Positions 8,800 to 15,436 of a stretch of 64,000 nucleotides of DNA are shown here, piece by piece; position 1 is the stretch's first letter; every line of letters begins with the position of its first letter. This stretch comes from an uncultured Eubacteriales bacterium (lineage in GTDB: Bacteria > Bacillota > Clostridia > Christensenellales > Borkfalkiaceae). The notes below the pieces were generated by a model. That model saw nothing but the letters and a program-made list of their open reading frames with translations. It did no database searches and had not been told where the DNA came from. The stretch lies in the NCBI GenBank assembly GCA_900540805.1, contig UQHL01000001.1, forward strand, positions 372,001 to 436,000, written 5' to 3'. Made by a program: the position numbers and the translations under genes.

Positions 8800-8832
8800 A
8801 GGAAAAATACAGGCGGCTTTCGCCTTCGGCCT

Positions 8833-9804
8833 TTAACCGCGTAAAGACTCCCGTCCCGTCAATTGCGCAAACTCGGCTTCGGTGAGCAGCCTCGCGCCGC
8901 GCGCGGCCGCCGATTTAATACGCGGGCCGCTTTCGCCTTCGAAATACACGTAATAATCGCACTCCTCGGCGCGAAAGCCGTAAAATCCGCCCTCTGCAAA
9001 CAGCGCCGCGGCCAGCGGCTTGCTTGCGGAAAGGGTTTCTTCGAGCGGGTGAGAGAAACATACCGTCTTATTTTTGAGTATCCCCTCTTTTCTGCGGCGG
9101 CGCTTTTCACGGTCGATATAATTATGGAACTCGACGCGCGCCCGTTCCCGTTCCTCTTTCTTTTTCTGCGCTTCCTCCACATAGGCGGCGTGCGCGCGGG
9201 ATTCGTTCTGTCGCACCTCGTAATTTTCGATGCGGCCCGTGCGGATTTCGTATTTTTCCAAAAGGCGGTTAAAGGTCAACCCCTCCTCGCGGCACATGGC
9301 CTCCGCGATTTTCATGGTGGCGTAAGCGTCGTCCGCGGCGCGGTGGGGCGTAAATTCCACCCCCAGATCCTCCGCGATGGAACCGAGCCCGAACTGGCGG
9401 TTAAACACGCCGATCCGATTCATATAGACAAACTGCGTGTCCGCGAAATCGAAACGGAAGGAGGACAGAGAAAACCGTTTCGCCTCGAGATTGAGATATT
9501 TGACGTCGTTCATCGTGGCGTGCCCCGCCGCCAAAGTGGCGGGATCCTCCAAAAGCGCGCGGATACGCGGCTCCACCTCGGGAAAGGTGGGGTATTTTTT
9601 GAAATCCTTATATTCGTAAGGCAGTACCAGCCCCTGCGAGCCCTTGCGGTCGGTGAGGTGAAAGCCGCCTTGCGGATTGACGAGGATATCTTCCTTTTCG
9701 AGGATATGAAAATCCTCGTCCGTAAGACAATACCCGAACGCGCAGATCTTGGCGGTGTTTTTGAATACGCTGGCGCATTCGATGTCGAAAAATAAATACT
9801 TCAT
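8833..9804 (-). CDS. DEDDh 3'-5' exonuclease with C-terminal BRCT-like domain
   Basis: A 323-residue DnaQ-like exonuclease. The four acidic residues and the histidine are visible: Asp7 and Glu9 in FDIEC, Asp100 in ATMND, then His154 and Asp159 in HRAADD. A charged helical linker with a Lys/Arg/Glu-rich run (about 205-245) leads to a C-terminal module of roughly 75 residues ending AAARGARLLTEAEFAQL, which resembles a BRCT domain. Exonuclease-BRCT fusions are known in Firmicutes and may act in DNA repair or RNA trimming. ATG 9804 is preferred because an upstream in-frame start would lie inside the serS terminator hairpin. The polynucleotide substrate is unknown. Confidence 0.83.
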   Translation of the reverse strand: MKYLFFDIECASVFKNTAKICAFGYCLTDEDFHILEKEDILVNPQGGFHLTDRKGSQGLVLPYEYKDFKKYPTFPEVEPRIRALLEDPATLAAGHATMNDVKYLNLEAKRFSLSSFRFDFADTQFVYMNRIGVFNRQFGLGSIAEDLGVEFTPHRAADDAYATMKIAEAMCREEGLTFNRLLEKYEIRTGRIENYEVRQNESRAHAAYVEEAQKKKEERERARVEFHNYIDREKRRRRKEGILKNKTVCFSHPLEETLSASKPLAAALFAEGGFYGFRAEECDYYVYFEGESGPRIKSAAARGARLLTEAEFAQLTGRESLRG

Positions 9805-9825
9805 AAGCTGTTTTCCGTTCAAAAA

Positions 9826-9848
9826 TGCCGCACGAAAAAAGTGCGGCA
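9826..9848 (-). terminator. Intrinsic terminator of serS
   Basis: Arms TGCCGCAC and GTGCGGCA flank a 7-nt loop, with five U following on the minus strand. It begins 25 bp after the serS stop and overlaps the leader of the exonuclease gene. Confidence 0.88.
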
Positions 9849-9872
9849 CTTTCGTTTGAGTTTACGCAAAAA

Positions 9873-11162
9873 TTATTTTGTCGGTACAATCGACTCTTTC
9901 CCGCCCATATACGGCCGAAGCACGGGAGGAATCGTCACGCTGCCGTCCGCCTGCAAATGATTTTCCACAAAGGCGATCAGCATGCGGGGAGGCGCCACCA
10001 CGGTATTGTTGAGCGTATGCGCCAATTTGGTTTTTCCGTCCGCGTCCTTATAGCGGATGGACAGCCGCCGCGCCTGCGCGTCCGTGAGGTTGGAGCAGGA
10101 CCCCACCTCGAAATATTTTTTCTGACGGGGGCTCCAGGCCTCGACGTCGCAGCTCTTATACTTGAGATCCGCGAGATCGCCCGAGCAGCACCCAAGCTGG
10201 CGTACGGGAATATCCATGGAGCGGAAAAGCTCCACCGTGTAATTCCAGAGTTTTTCGTACCATTCGTCGCTCTCCTCGGGACGGCAGACGACGATCATCT
10301 CCTGTTTTTCGAATTGGTGGATGCGGTAAATGCCGCGTTCCTCGAGGCCGTGCGCGCCCTTTTCCTTGCGGAAGCAGGGGGAATAGCTGGTGAGCGTCAG
10401 CGGCAATTTGCCGCCGTCGATGATCTGTCCCATAAAGCGGCCGATCATGGAGTGCTCGGACGTACCGATGAGGTAGAGATCCTCGCCCTCGATTTTATAC
10501 ATCATGTTTTCCATCTCGTCGAAGCTCATGACGCCCGACACGACGTCGCCGTGAATCATGTACGGCGGAATGACATAAGTAAAGCCCTTGTCGATCATGA
10601 AATCGCGCGCGTAGGTGAGTACGGCCGAATGGAGCCGCGCGATATCCCCCGTCAGGTAATAGAAGCCCTGTCCCGAGGTGCGGCGGGCGGAATCGACGTC
10701 GATGCCGTCGAGCTTTTCCAAAATGTCGAGATGATAAGGTACCTCGAAATCGGGCACTTTCGGCTCGCCGAACCGCTTGAGCTCGACGTTTTCGCTGTCG
10801 TCCCTGCCCACGGGCACGTCGGGCGCGATGATGTTGGGTATGGCCATCATGTCCTTTTTCAATTTCCCTTCGATTTCCGCGGATTCCGTTTCGATGGCCG
10901 CGAGACGCTCCGCGTCCGCGACGACCTGCGCCTTGACCTTTTCGGCCTCCTCTTTATTGCCCTGCTTCATCAGCATGCCGACCTGTTTGGAAAGGGAATT
11001 TCTGGCGGCGCGCAAAGCATCGCCCTCGGCGATCAGCGCGCGGCGCTTCGCATCGAGCTGCGCCACCTCATCTACGAGCGGGAGCTTTTTGTCCTGAAAC
11101 TTCTTTTTGATGTTTTCCTTTACCAGATCGGGATTTGTTCTGATAAGATTGATATCGATCAT
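9873..11162 (-). CDS. serS: Seryl-tRNA synthetase
   Basis: A 429-residue class II synthetase that charges tRNA-Ser with serine. The N-terminal coiled-coil tRNA-binding arm (MIDINLIRTNPD onward, residues 1-105) is followed by the catalytic core with motif 2 FRKEKGAHG (about 262) and motif 3 LNNTVVAPPRML near the C-terminus. The serine-site loop reads GTSEHSMIGR (about 229-238) where most bacterial enzymes have a T-A-E-V-P sequence, so this is the less common TSEH variant more reminiscent of archaeal SerS. AGAGGT lies 8 nt before the ATG. Its own promoter lies at 11194-11222, and the short leader leaves no room for a T-box. Confidence 0.96.
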   Translation of the reverse strand: MIDINLIRTNPDLVKENIKKKFQDKKLPLVDEVAQLDAKRRALIAEGDALRAARNSLSKQVGMLMKQGNKEEAEKVKAQVVADAERLAAIETESAEIEGKLKKDMMAIPNIIAPDVPVGRDDSENVELKRFGEPKVPDFEVPYHLDILEKLDGIDVDSARRTSGQGFYYLTGDIARLHSAVLTYARDFMIDKGFTYVIPPYMIHGDVVSGVMSFDEMENMMYKIEGEDLYLIGTSEHSMIGRFMGQIIDGGKLPLTLTSYSPCFRKEKGAHGLEERGIYRIHQFEKQEMIVVCRPEESDEWYEKLWNYTVELFRSMDIPVRQLGCCSGDLADLKYKSCDVEAWSPRQKKYFEVGSCSNLTDAQARRLSIRYKDADGKTKLAHTLNNTVVAPPRMLIAFVENHLQADGSVTIPPVLRPYMGGKESIVPTK

Positions 11163-11193
11163 AACCTGTTACCTCTGAGGTGTTCTGCCTCAT

Positions 11194-11222
11194 ATTATAC
11201 TACTTTTCCCGTTCAAAAGCAA
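11194..11222 (-). promoter_or_regulatory. Sigma-A promoter of serS
   Basis: On the minus strand TTGCTT (11222-11217) and TATAAT (11199-11194) are 17 bp apart, giving a leader of about 25 nt before the serS ATG. Confidence 0.72.
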
Positions 11223-11260
11223 TTAAATGTAACGAATACGCCGCAAATTCCTCAAAAAAC

Positions 11261-11289
11261 TTGTGTTTTACGGACGGCTATGGTATAAT
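11261..11289 (+). promoter_or_regulatory. Sigma-A promoter of the P-type ATPase gene
   Basis: TTGTGT (11261-11266), a 17-bp spacer ending TATGG (extended -10) and TATAAT (11284-11289). A related TATGGTACAATAG lies at 11358-11370, just after the structured repeat, and may be a second start. The predicted transcript from the first promoter begins at the hairpin of structured repeat B. Confidence 0.68.
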
Positions 11290-11353
11290 AGAAACGAAAA
11301 TATGCAAGCGCGAAGCATTTGCGGTTATTTTCGCGCCCTGTTCAAACATAGCT
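11284..11353 (+). repeat. Structured repeat element, copy B, in the leader of the ATPase gene
   Basis: Gap-free homologue of 7081-7150. The outer stem keeps CG-A-AAAT-A / T-ATTTT-CG pairing (around 11295-11303 with 11324-11332). Two G-C pairs of copy A have become A-T pairs here, and one inner A-T pair has become G-C. The -10 box of the ATPase promoter coincides with the first six bases, so the RNA would carry this hairpin at its extreme 5' end. It ends 52 bp before the ATPase start. Confidence 0.68.
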
Positions 11354-11405
11354 TGTCTATGGTACAATAGGGATATAACTTTCCGTTGCGGAGTAAATTA
11401 TCGTC

Positions 11406-13991
11406 ATGAATCAGAAAAAAAAGACGCAAAAAGAATATACCTCGGAGGAGGAAAAGCGGGAAAAGAAGTACCAGGAGCTTTTCCCGAAAGAAAAGGGCGA
11501 AAAACGTTTCAAGCGGGATAAAAGGAAGATCAACGCGGCGGACGTCGCCCGTTTCAACGCCGATATCGACGAGGGTCTGTCCAAGGCTCAGGTGGAGGAA
11601 CGGACGGAGCAGGGATTGGTCAATCGGGCGCAGAAAAAGTTTTCCAAAACCTATCGCAGCATTTTCGTCGGCAACATCTGCACCTTTTTCAATCTCTTAT
11701 GCCTGTTGGCCGCGCTGGCGCTTCTATCCGCGCATGCGCCGATTTCGCAGTTTACCTTCGTGCTCATTTTCCTGTGCAATATCTCGGTGGGTATCTTTCA
11801 GGAAATACGCGCGAAGAAAAAAATAGATAAACTGTCCATTCTCTCCTCCCCCACCGCAAAGGTGGTGAGAAGCTCGAAAAAAAAGGAAATTCCCATCTCC
11901 GAATTGGTGCTGGACGACATACTTTTGCTCGGAGCGGGGCAGCAGGTACCCGCCGACTGCATTATGCTGGACGGGACGGCGGAGCTGAACGAGTCACTTC
12001 TGACGGGCGAATCGGTGCCCGTGAAAAAGGAAAACGGCGAAACGCTGTACGCAGGCTCGTTTGTCGCCAGCGGACACTGCGCCGTGCGCGTGGATAAAAT
12101 CGGCGAGGACACCTATATCAGCAAACTCACCGCCCGCGCCAAAAAATACAAACGGCCGAATTCGGAAATCATGAATTCGATCAACCTCTTTATCAAGGTC
12201 ATCGGGTTTGCAATCATTCCCATCGGCATTTTCATGTTCCTCACCAATTTCAAAAACCTGGGCGGAAGCTGGGCGGACGTCGGCGCAAACGGCGGATTTT
12301 TCGCCGTCATGCTCTCCAACAACGGCATCATGAACGAAACCGTTCAAAAAACCTGTTCGGTCATCATCGGCATGATCCCTTCGGGGCTGCTGCTTCTGAC
12401 GACCGTCGCGCTGTCGGTAGGCATGATCCGCCTGGCGAAATACAATACCCTCGTGCAGGATATGTATTCGCTGGAAATGCTGGCCCGCGTCAACGTGCTC
12501 TGCCTCGACAAGACGGGCACCATCACCGACGGACGCATGAAGGTGAGCGACTGCATGCTGCTCAACAACAGCACGGATTATTCCGTGGACGATATCCTCG
12601 GCTCCATGCTGGCCTCCCTCAACGACAATAACCAGACTTCCATCGCCCTTTACGAACGGTTCGGCCATTCCTCCGCGCTTCAGGCGACGGCGGTGATGCC
12701 TTTCTCGTCCGCGAGAAAGCTTTCGGCCGTCACCTTCGGGGAAGCGGGCACCTTTGCGATGGGCGCGCCCGAATTTGTCTTGAAGCCCATGCCGATCCGC
12801 GTCGAAAAAATCGTAAAGCAATACGCGCAGATGGGGCTTCGCGTGCTGGTGGTGGCCCATTCGCCCGCGCAGATACAGGGCGACAAGCTTCCCACCGTCT
12901 TCCGCCCCATCGCCATTATCACCCTGTCCGACAATATCCGTCCCGACGCAATCGAGACGATTAAATGGTTCCGCGAAAACGACGTCGCCGTAAAGGTGAT
13001 TTCGGGCGACAACCCCGTCACCGTGTCCGAAGTGGCGCGCCGCGCGGGGATTAAAAACGCTTCGCAGTTTCTCTCTCTCGAAGGGCTTTCCGACCTCGAG
13101 GTGGAAACCGCCGCCAATCAATACACCGTATTCGGACGGGTAACGCCCGAACAAAAGGCGATTTTAATCCGCGCCATTAAAAAGGCGGGCAACACGGTGG
13201 CCATGACGGGCGACGGCGTCAACGATATCCTCGCCATGAAAGAGGCCGACTGCGCCGTGTCCGTGGCTTCGGGCAGCGACGCCGCGAGAAACGTCTCCAA
13301 CCTCGTCCTTCAGGACAATAACTTCGGGTCTATGCCGAAGATCGTCAACGAGGGACGGCGGGTGATCAACAATATCAAGGACTCCGCCTCCCTGTATATC
13401 ATGAAAACCCTGCTCACGCTGACGCTGGCGCTCGTGTGTATCTTTACGGGCAGCGCGTACTTCTTCACCACCAACAACATGCTGATGTTTGAAGTGCTGA
13501 TCAGCGCGATTCCCTCGTTTGTGCTTTCGCTTCAGCCCAACACCAACCGCGTCAAGGGCAAGTTTATTCCTTTCGTCGTGAGCCGTGCCATGCCGGGAGC
13601 GCTGACGATGGCGTTCGGGATACTCACCATTTATATCATCAATCAAACCTCCCTCGCCTCGATTTTTGAGTTCACGACGGCCACGGGCGAGACGGCAAGC
13701 GTCTATAACGCCATGATGATGATGACTTTGACGTTTACGGGGCTTGTCATGCTGCTCCGTATCTGTCAGCCTTTGAACGTTATCCGCGCGGTACTGTTCG
13801 GCAGTATGGCGGCGCTTTGCATCACGGTGCTGGCGGTGCCCTTCCTCGGAAATATCGTTTACGAGGGGTGGGACGCCTTAAAATTCAACCTTACGCAAAT
13901 TCTCCTGCTGGTGGTCATCGTACAGGCGGCAATCCCCGTTTCCAACGGACTGATTAAGTTCTGCGACATGTTCAACCCCGCAGACGATTAA
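11406..13991 (+). CDS. P-type cation-transporting ATPase (CtpE-like)
   Basis: An 861-residue HAD-type ATPase that pumps a cation across the cytoplasmic membrane. The dephosphorylation motif TGES lies near 200, the phosphorylation site DKTGTIT near 369 (catalytic Asp), and the hinge TGDGVND near 601. About ten membrane helices are spread in the usual 2+2+6 pattern, and the fourth contains IPSGLL. It lacks N-terminal CxxC metal-binding domains, which argues against a copper or zinc exporter. The layout is closest to the CtpE/PacL-like calcium group. The first 55 residues are an unusual Lys/Glu-rich cytoplasmic extension. The ribosome binding site GGAG is 12 nt before ATG. The ion is not established. 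Confidence 0.85.
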   Translation: MNQKKKTQKEYTSEEEKREKKYQELFPKEKGEKRFKRDKRKINAADVARFNADIDEGLSKAQVEERTEQGLVNRAQKKFSKTYRSIFVGNICTFFNLLCLLAALALLSAHAPISQFTFVLIFLCNISVGIFQEIRAKKKIDKLSILSSPTAKVVRSSKKKEIPISELVLDDILLLGAGQQVPADCIMLDGTAELNESLLTGESVPVKKENGETLYAGSFVASGHCAVRVDKIGEDTYISKLTARAKKYKRPNSEIMNSINLFIKVIGFAIIPIGIFMFLTNFKNLGGSWADVGANGGFFAVMLSNNGIMNETVQKTCSVIIGMIPSGLLLLTTVALSVGMIRLAKYNTLVQDMYSLEMLARVNVLCLDKTGTITDGRMKVSDCMLLNNSTDYSVDDILGSMLASLNDNNQTSIALYERFGHSSALQATAVMPFSSARKLSAVTFGEAGTFAMGAPEFVLKPMPIRVEKIVKQYAQMGLRVLVVAHSPAQIQGDKLPTVFRPIAIITLSDNIRPDAIETIKWFRENDVAVKVISGDNPVTVSEVARRAGIKNASQFLSLEGLSDLEVETAANQYTVFGRVTPEQKAILIRAIKKAGNTVAMTGDGVNDILAMKEADCAVSVASGSDAARNVSNLVLQDNNFGSMPKIVNEGRRVINNIKDSASLYIMKTLLTLTLALVCIFTGSAYFFTTNNMLMFEVLISAIPSFVLSLQPNTNRVKGKFIPFVVSRAMPGALTMAFGILTIYIINQTSLASIFEFTTATGETASVYNAMMMMTLTFTGLVMLLRICQPLNVIRAVLFGSMAALCITVLAVPFLGNIVYEGWDALKFNLTQILLLVVIVQAAIPVSNGLIKFCDMFNPADD

Positions 13992-14006
13992 ACGTGTTAT
14001 CGAAAG

Positions 14007-14041
14007 AAAAGGCCTTGCGCATTTTTGCGCAAGGCCTTTTT
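14007..14041 (+). terminator. Intrinsic terminator of the P-type ATPase gene
   Basis: Perfect 15-bp arms AAAAGGCCTTGCGCA and TGCGCAAGGCCTTTT around TTTT, followed by further T. A near-identical copy lies at 14675-14706. Confidence 0.93.
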
Positions 14042-14101
14042 ATTTCTTACTCCTATTTATCAAAAATATAAAACTAATATAATAATGTTTTTAACTCAAT
14101 A

Positions 14102-14130
14102 TTGACAAAGTAAAAAAGCCGTGATATAAT
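14102..14130 (+). promoter_or_regulatory. Consensus sigma-A promoter of the small lipoprotein gene
   Basis: TTGACA (14102-14107), a 17-bp spacer and TATAAT (14125-14130): both hexamers match the consensus exactly. It lies 53 bp before the ATG at 14184. Confidence 0.88.
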
Positions 14131-14183
14131 TCAAGTATATTAAAGGAAGTTTATCCAAATTTTGTAAAAGGGAGGTAAGTCCA

Positions 14184-14663
14184 ATGCACAATATAAAAAT
14201 TGAAAAGCGTTTTTCTAAAAGTAAAAAAAATTTCTTGTATTTTCTTTTCTGTCTATTATTAACGCTTGTGTGTTTTCTCTGTAGTTGTTCTTTTTCGGCG
14301 CAAAAAGAAGATTTTCGTTTGAGCCTTTCCATGAACCAAACGGAGATAAAAACGGGCGGGGAAATCGTCGCGTATGCAAAATTTGAAAACCTTTCCTCCC
14401 GTACCCTGCAAATCGTCGCGTCCTCGGAGGCGGACGAAAATTTGATTCATATTTATTATTATCTCAAAGATACCGAGCCCGATATAAGCGATGTTTCGTT
14501 AGCGAGTGAAACTTTCTTAAAAAAGAATGCTTCTATCGCTAATGAGGTTACGCTTTCCGACCTGCAAACGGGAGAATATCAAATTTTCCCCTATGTAGGA
14601 TTTTATCAAAATAATAATTTCATCGGCATAAAAAGCAACATACTAAACTTTAGCGTTTTATAG
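14184..14663 (+). CDS. Small lipoprotein of unknown function
   Basis: A 159-residue protein starting after GGGAGGT. A basic N-terminus, an 18-residue hydrophobic core and a Cys-rich end (FLCSC, acylated Cys about 35) make a lipoprotein signal. The remaining 120 residues look like one immunoglobulin-like beta sandwich (TGGEIVAYAKFENLSS...), a fold used in many cell-surface proteins. I recognise no family. The gene has a perfect promoter and its own terminator. Its base composition is much more AT-rich than the ATPase and gyrA on either side, which suggests acquisition together with the regulator and ORF that follow. Confidence 0.72.
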   Translation: MHNIKIEKRFSKSKKNFLYFLFCLLLTLVCFLCSCSFSAQKEDFRLSLSMNQTEIKTGGEIVAYAKFENLSSRTLQIVASSEADENLIHIYYYLKDTEPDISDVSLASETFLKKNASIANEVTLSDLQTGEYQIFPYVGFYQNNNFIGIKSNILNFSVL

Positions 14664-14674
14664 ACAGACACGAA

Positions 14675-14706
14675 AAAGGCCTTGCGCAAAAATGCGCAAG
14701 GTCTTT
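14675..14706. terminator. Bidirectional terminator between the lipoprotein and the Cro-like regulator
   Basis: Arms AAAGGCCTTGCGCA and TGCGCAAGGTCTTT (one G-T pair) around AAAA, with T-tracts on both strands. It serves two convergent genes and is almost the same sequence as the terminator at 14007. Confidence 0.88.
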
Positions 14707-14707
14707 T

Positions 14708-14935
14708 TTATTTCTTTTCGATTGTGCTTTCGTTCGGTTTATGGTATTCTACAAATAAATCGTTCGGCGTACATTCTAAAATTTCGCAAAGCGACTGTAA
14801 TGTGACAAATTTTATTCCCGTGGTTTGATTGTTTATAATTTTATTTAGATTTTGATAACTTAATCCAAGTTGCATAAACAGCCAATATTTGGATTTTCCT
14901 TTCTCTTTGAGTATTTCTTCAATCCGAAACCGCAT
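14708..14935 (-). CDS. Cro/C1-type helix-turn-helix regulator
   Basis: A 75-residue single-domain XRE protein. The five-helix fold is recognisable from RIEEILKEKGKSKYWLFMQLGLSYQNLNKI through ILECTPNDLF, the classic end of the Cro/C1 domain. GGGAG lies 7 nt before the ATG at 14935. It is divergent from the ORF at 15049, and the 113-bp gap carries three copies of a 10-bp palindrome that overlap both promoters, so it probably represses itself and its neighbour. Such short regulators occur in phage remnants, toxin-antitoxin modules and small accessory loci. The ligand or trigger is unknown. Confidence 0.85.
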   Translation of the reverse strand: MRFRIEEILKEKGKSKYWLFMQLGLSYQNLNKIINNQTTGIKFVTLQSLCEILECTPNDLFVEYHKPNESTIEKK

Positions 14936-14964
14936 AATTTACTCCCGCATTATTTAATGAGTAC

Positions 14965-15029
14965 ATTATATAATGCAAAAGTAATTGACAAATAGACTTA
15001 TAAATTATATAATGTACACATTATATAAT
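14965..15029. promoter_or_regulatory. Divergent promoter region with three ATTATATAAT operator palindromes
   Basis: The palindrome ATTATATAAT occurs at 14965-14974, 15004-15013 and 15020-15029. The plus-strand promoter is TTGACA (14985-14990), a 17-bp spacer and TATAAT (15008-15013), which lies inside the second palindrome. On the minus strand a TATAAT lies inside the first palindrome, with TTGTCA (14991-14986) as a closely spaced -35. The two -35 boxes therefore overlap by all but one base. This is the expected layout for autoregulation by the Cro-like protein. Confidence 0.7.
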
Positions 15030-15048
15030 CTTTCTGGAGAAAATTTTT

Positions 15049-15387
15049 ATGCGATATTCCGAAAAAAATTTTACTGATTCGTCCCTATCCTCATCCGAAC
15101 CCCACTCAACACCCCTAACCAAAGCAATCGTACAATTGATTTCTTCACTAACCGACAAAACTCAAATACGTTTACTTTCTCAATACATTTCCGTTTATAA
15201 AGAATTAAATCTTAAAAAAGAGAAAGCAAGTTTTGACGAAGGGTTTCGTTTAGGCGTTCTTTGCGGCCAAAAGCTTTTAAGCATAACCCCAAAAAACAAT
15301 TTCTCCCCTCCCGACGACGAGGCGGAGGGGGAGGGCGGGCGGGAAACCTCCGCCTCGTCGAATTCTCCCCACTCTCCCAAACAGTAA
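15049..15387 (+). CDS. Uncharacterised 112-residue protein controlled from the regulator's divergent promoter
   Basis: I recognise no domain with confidence. The first 85 residues are soluble and helical, containing a GFRLGVLCGQKLL segment that is reminiscent of small DUF6809-type Clostridia proteins. The last 30 are a low-complexity Pro/Glu/Gly/Ser tail. GGAG lies 9 nt before ATG. The GC content rises abruptly in the tail (from 15300), as if the 3' end had been extended into host-like sequence. Its promoter shares operators with the Cro-like regulator, so it is probably the gene that regulator controls. It ends 4 bp before the gyrA terminator stem. Confidence 0.55.
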   Translation: MRYSEKNFTDSSLSSSEPHSTPLTKAIVQLISSLTDKTQIRLLSQYISVYKELNLKKEKASFDEGFRLGVLCGQKLLSITPKNNFSPPDDEAEGEGGRETSASSNSPHSPKQ

Positions 15388-15390
15388 AAA

Positions 15391-15424
15391 ACAGGCCGTT
15401 TCCCAAATTCAGGAAACGGCCTGT
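15391..15424 (-). terminator. Terminator of the gyrBA operon
   Basis: Arms ACAGGCCGTTTCC and GGAAACGGCCTGT around an 8-nt loop, with six U on the minus strand. It starts 13 bp after the gyrA stop. It may also stop plus-strand transcription of the upstream ORF. Confidence 0.9.
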
Positions 15425-15436
15425 TCTGCTTTCAAT

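Noticed and set aside
11162..11280. T-box riboswitch upstream of serS
   Set aside because: The promoter lies only about 30 bp before the start codon, leaving no room for the T-box structure and terminator.
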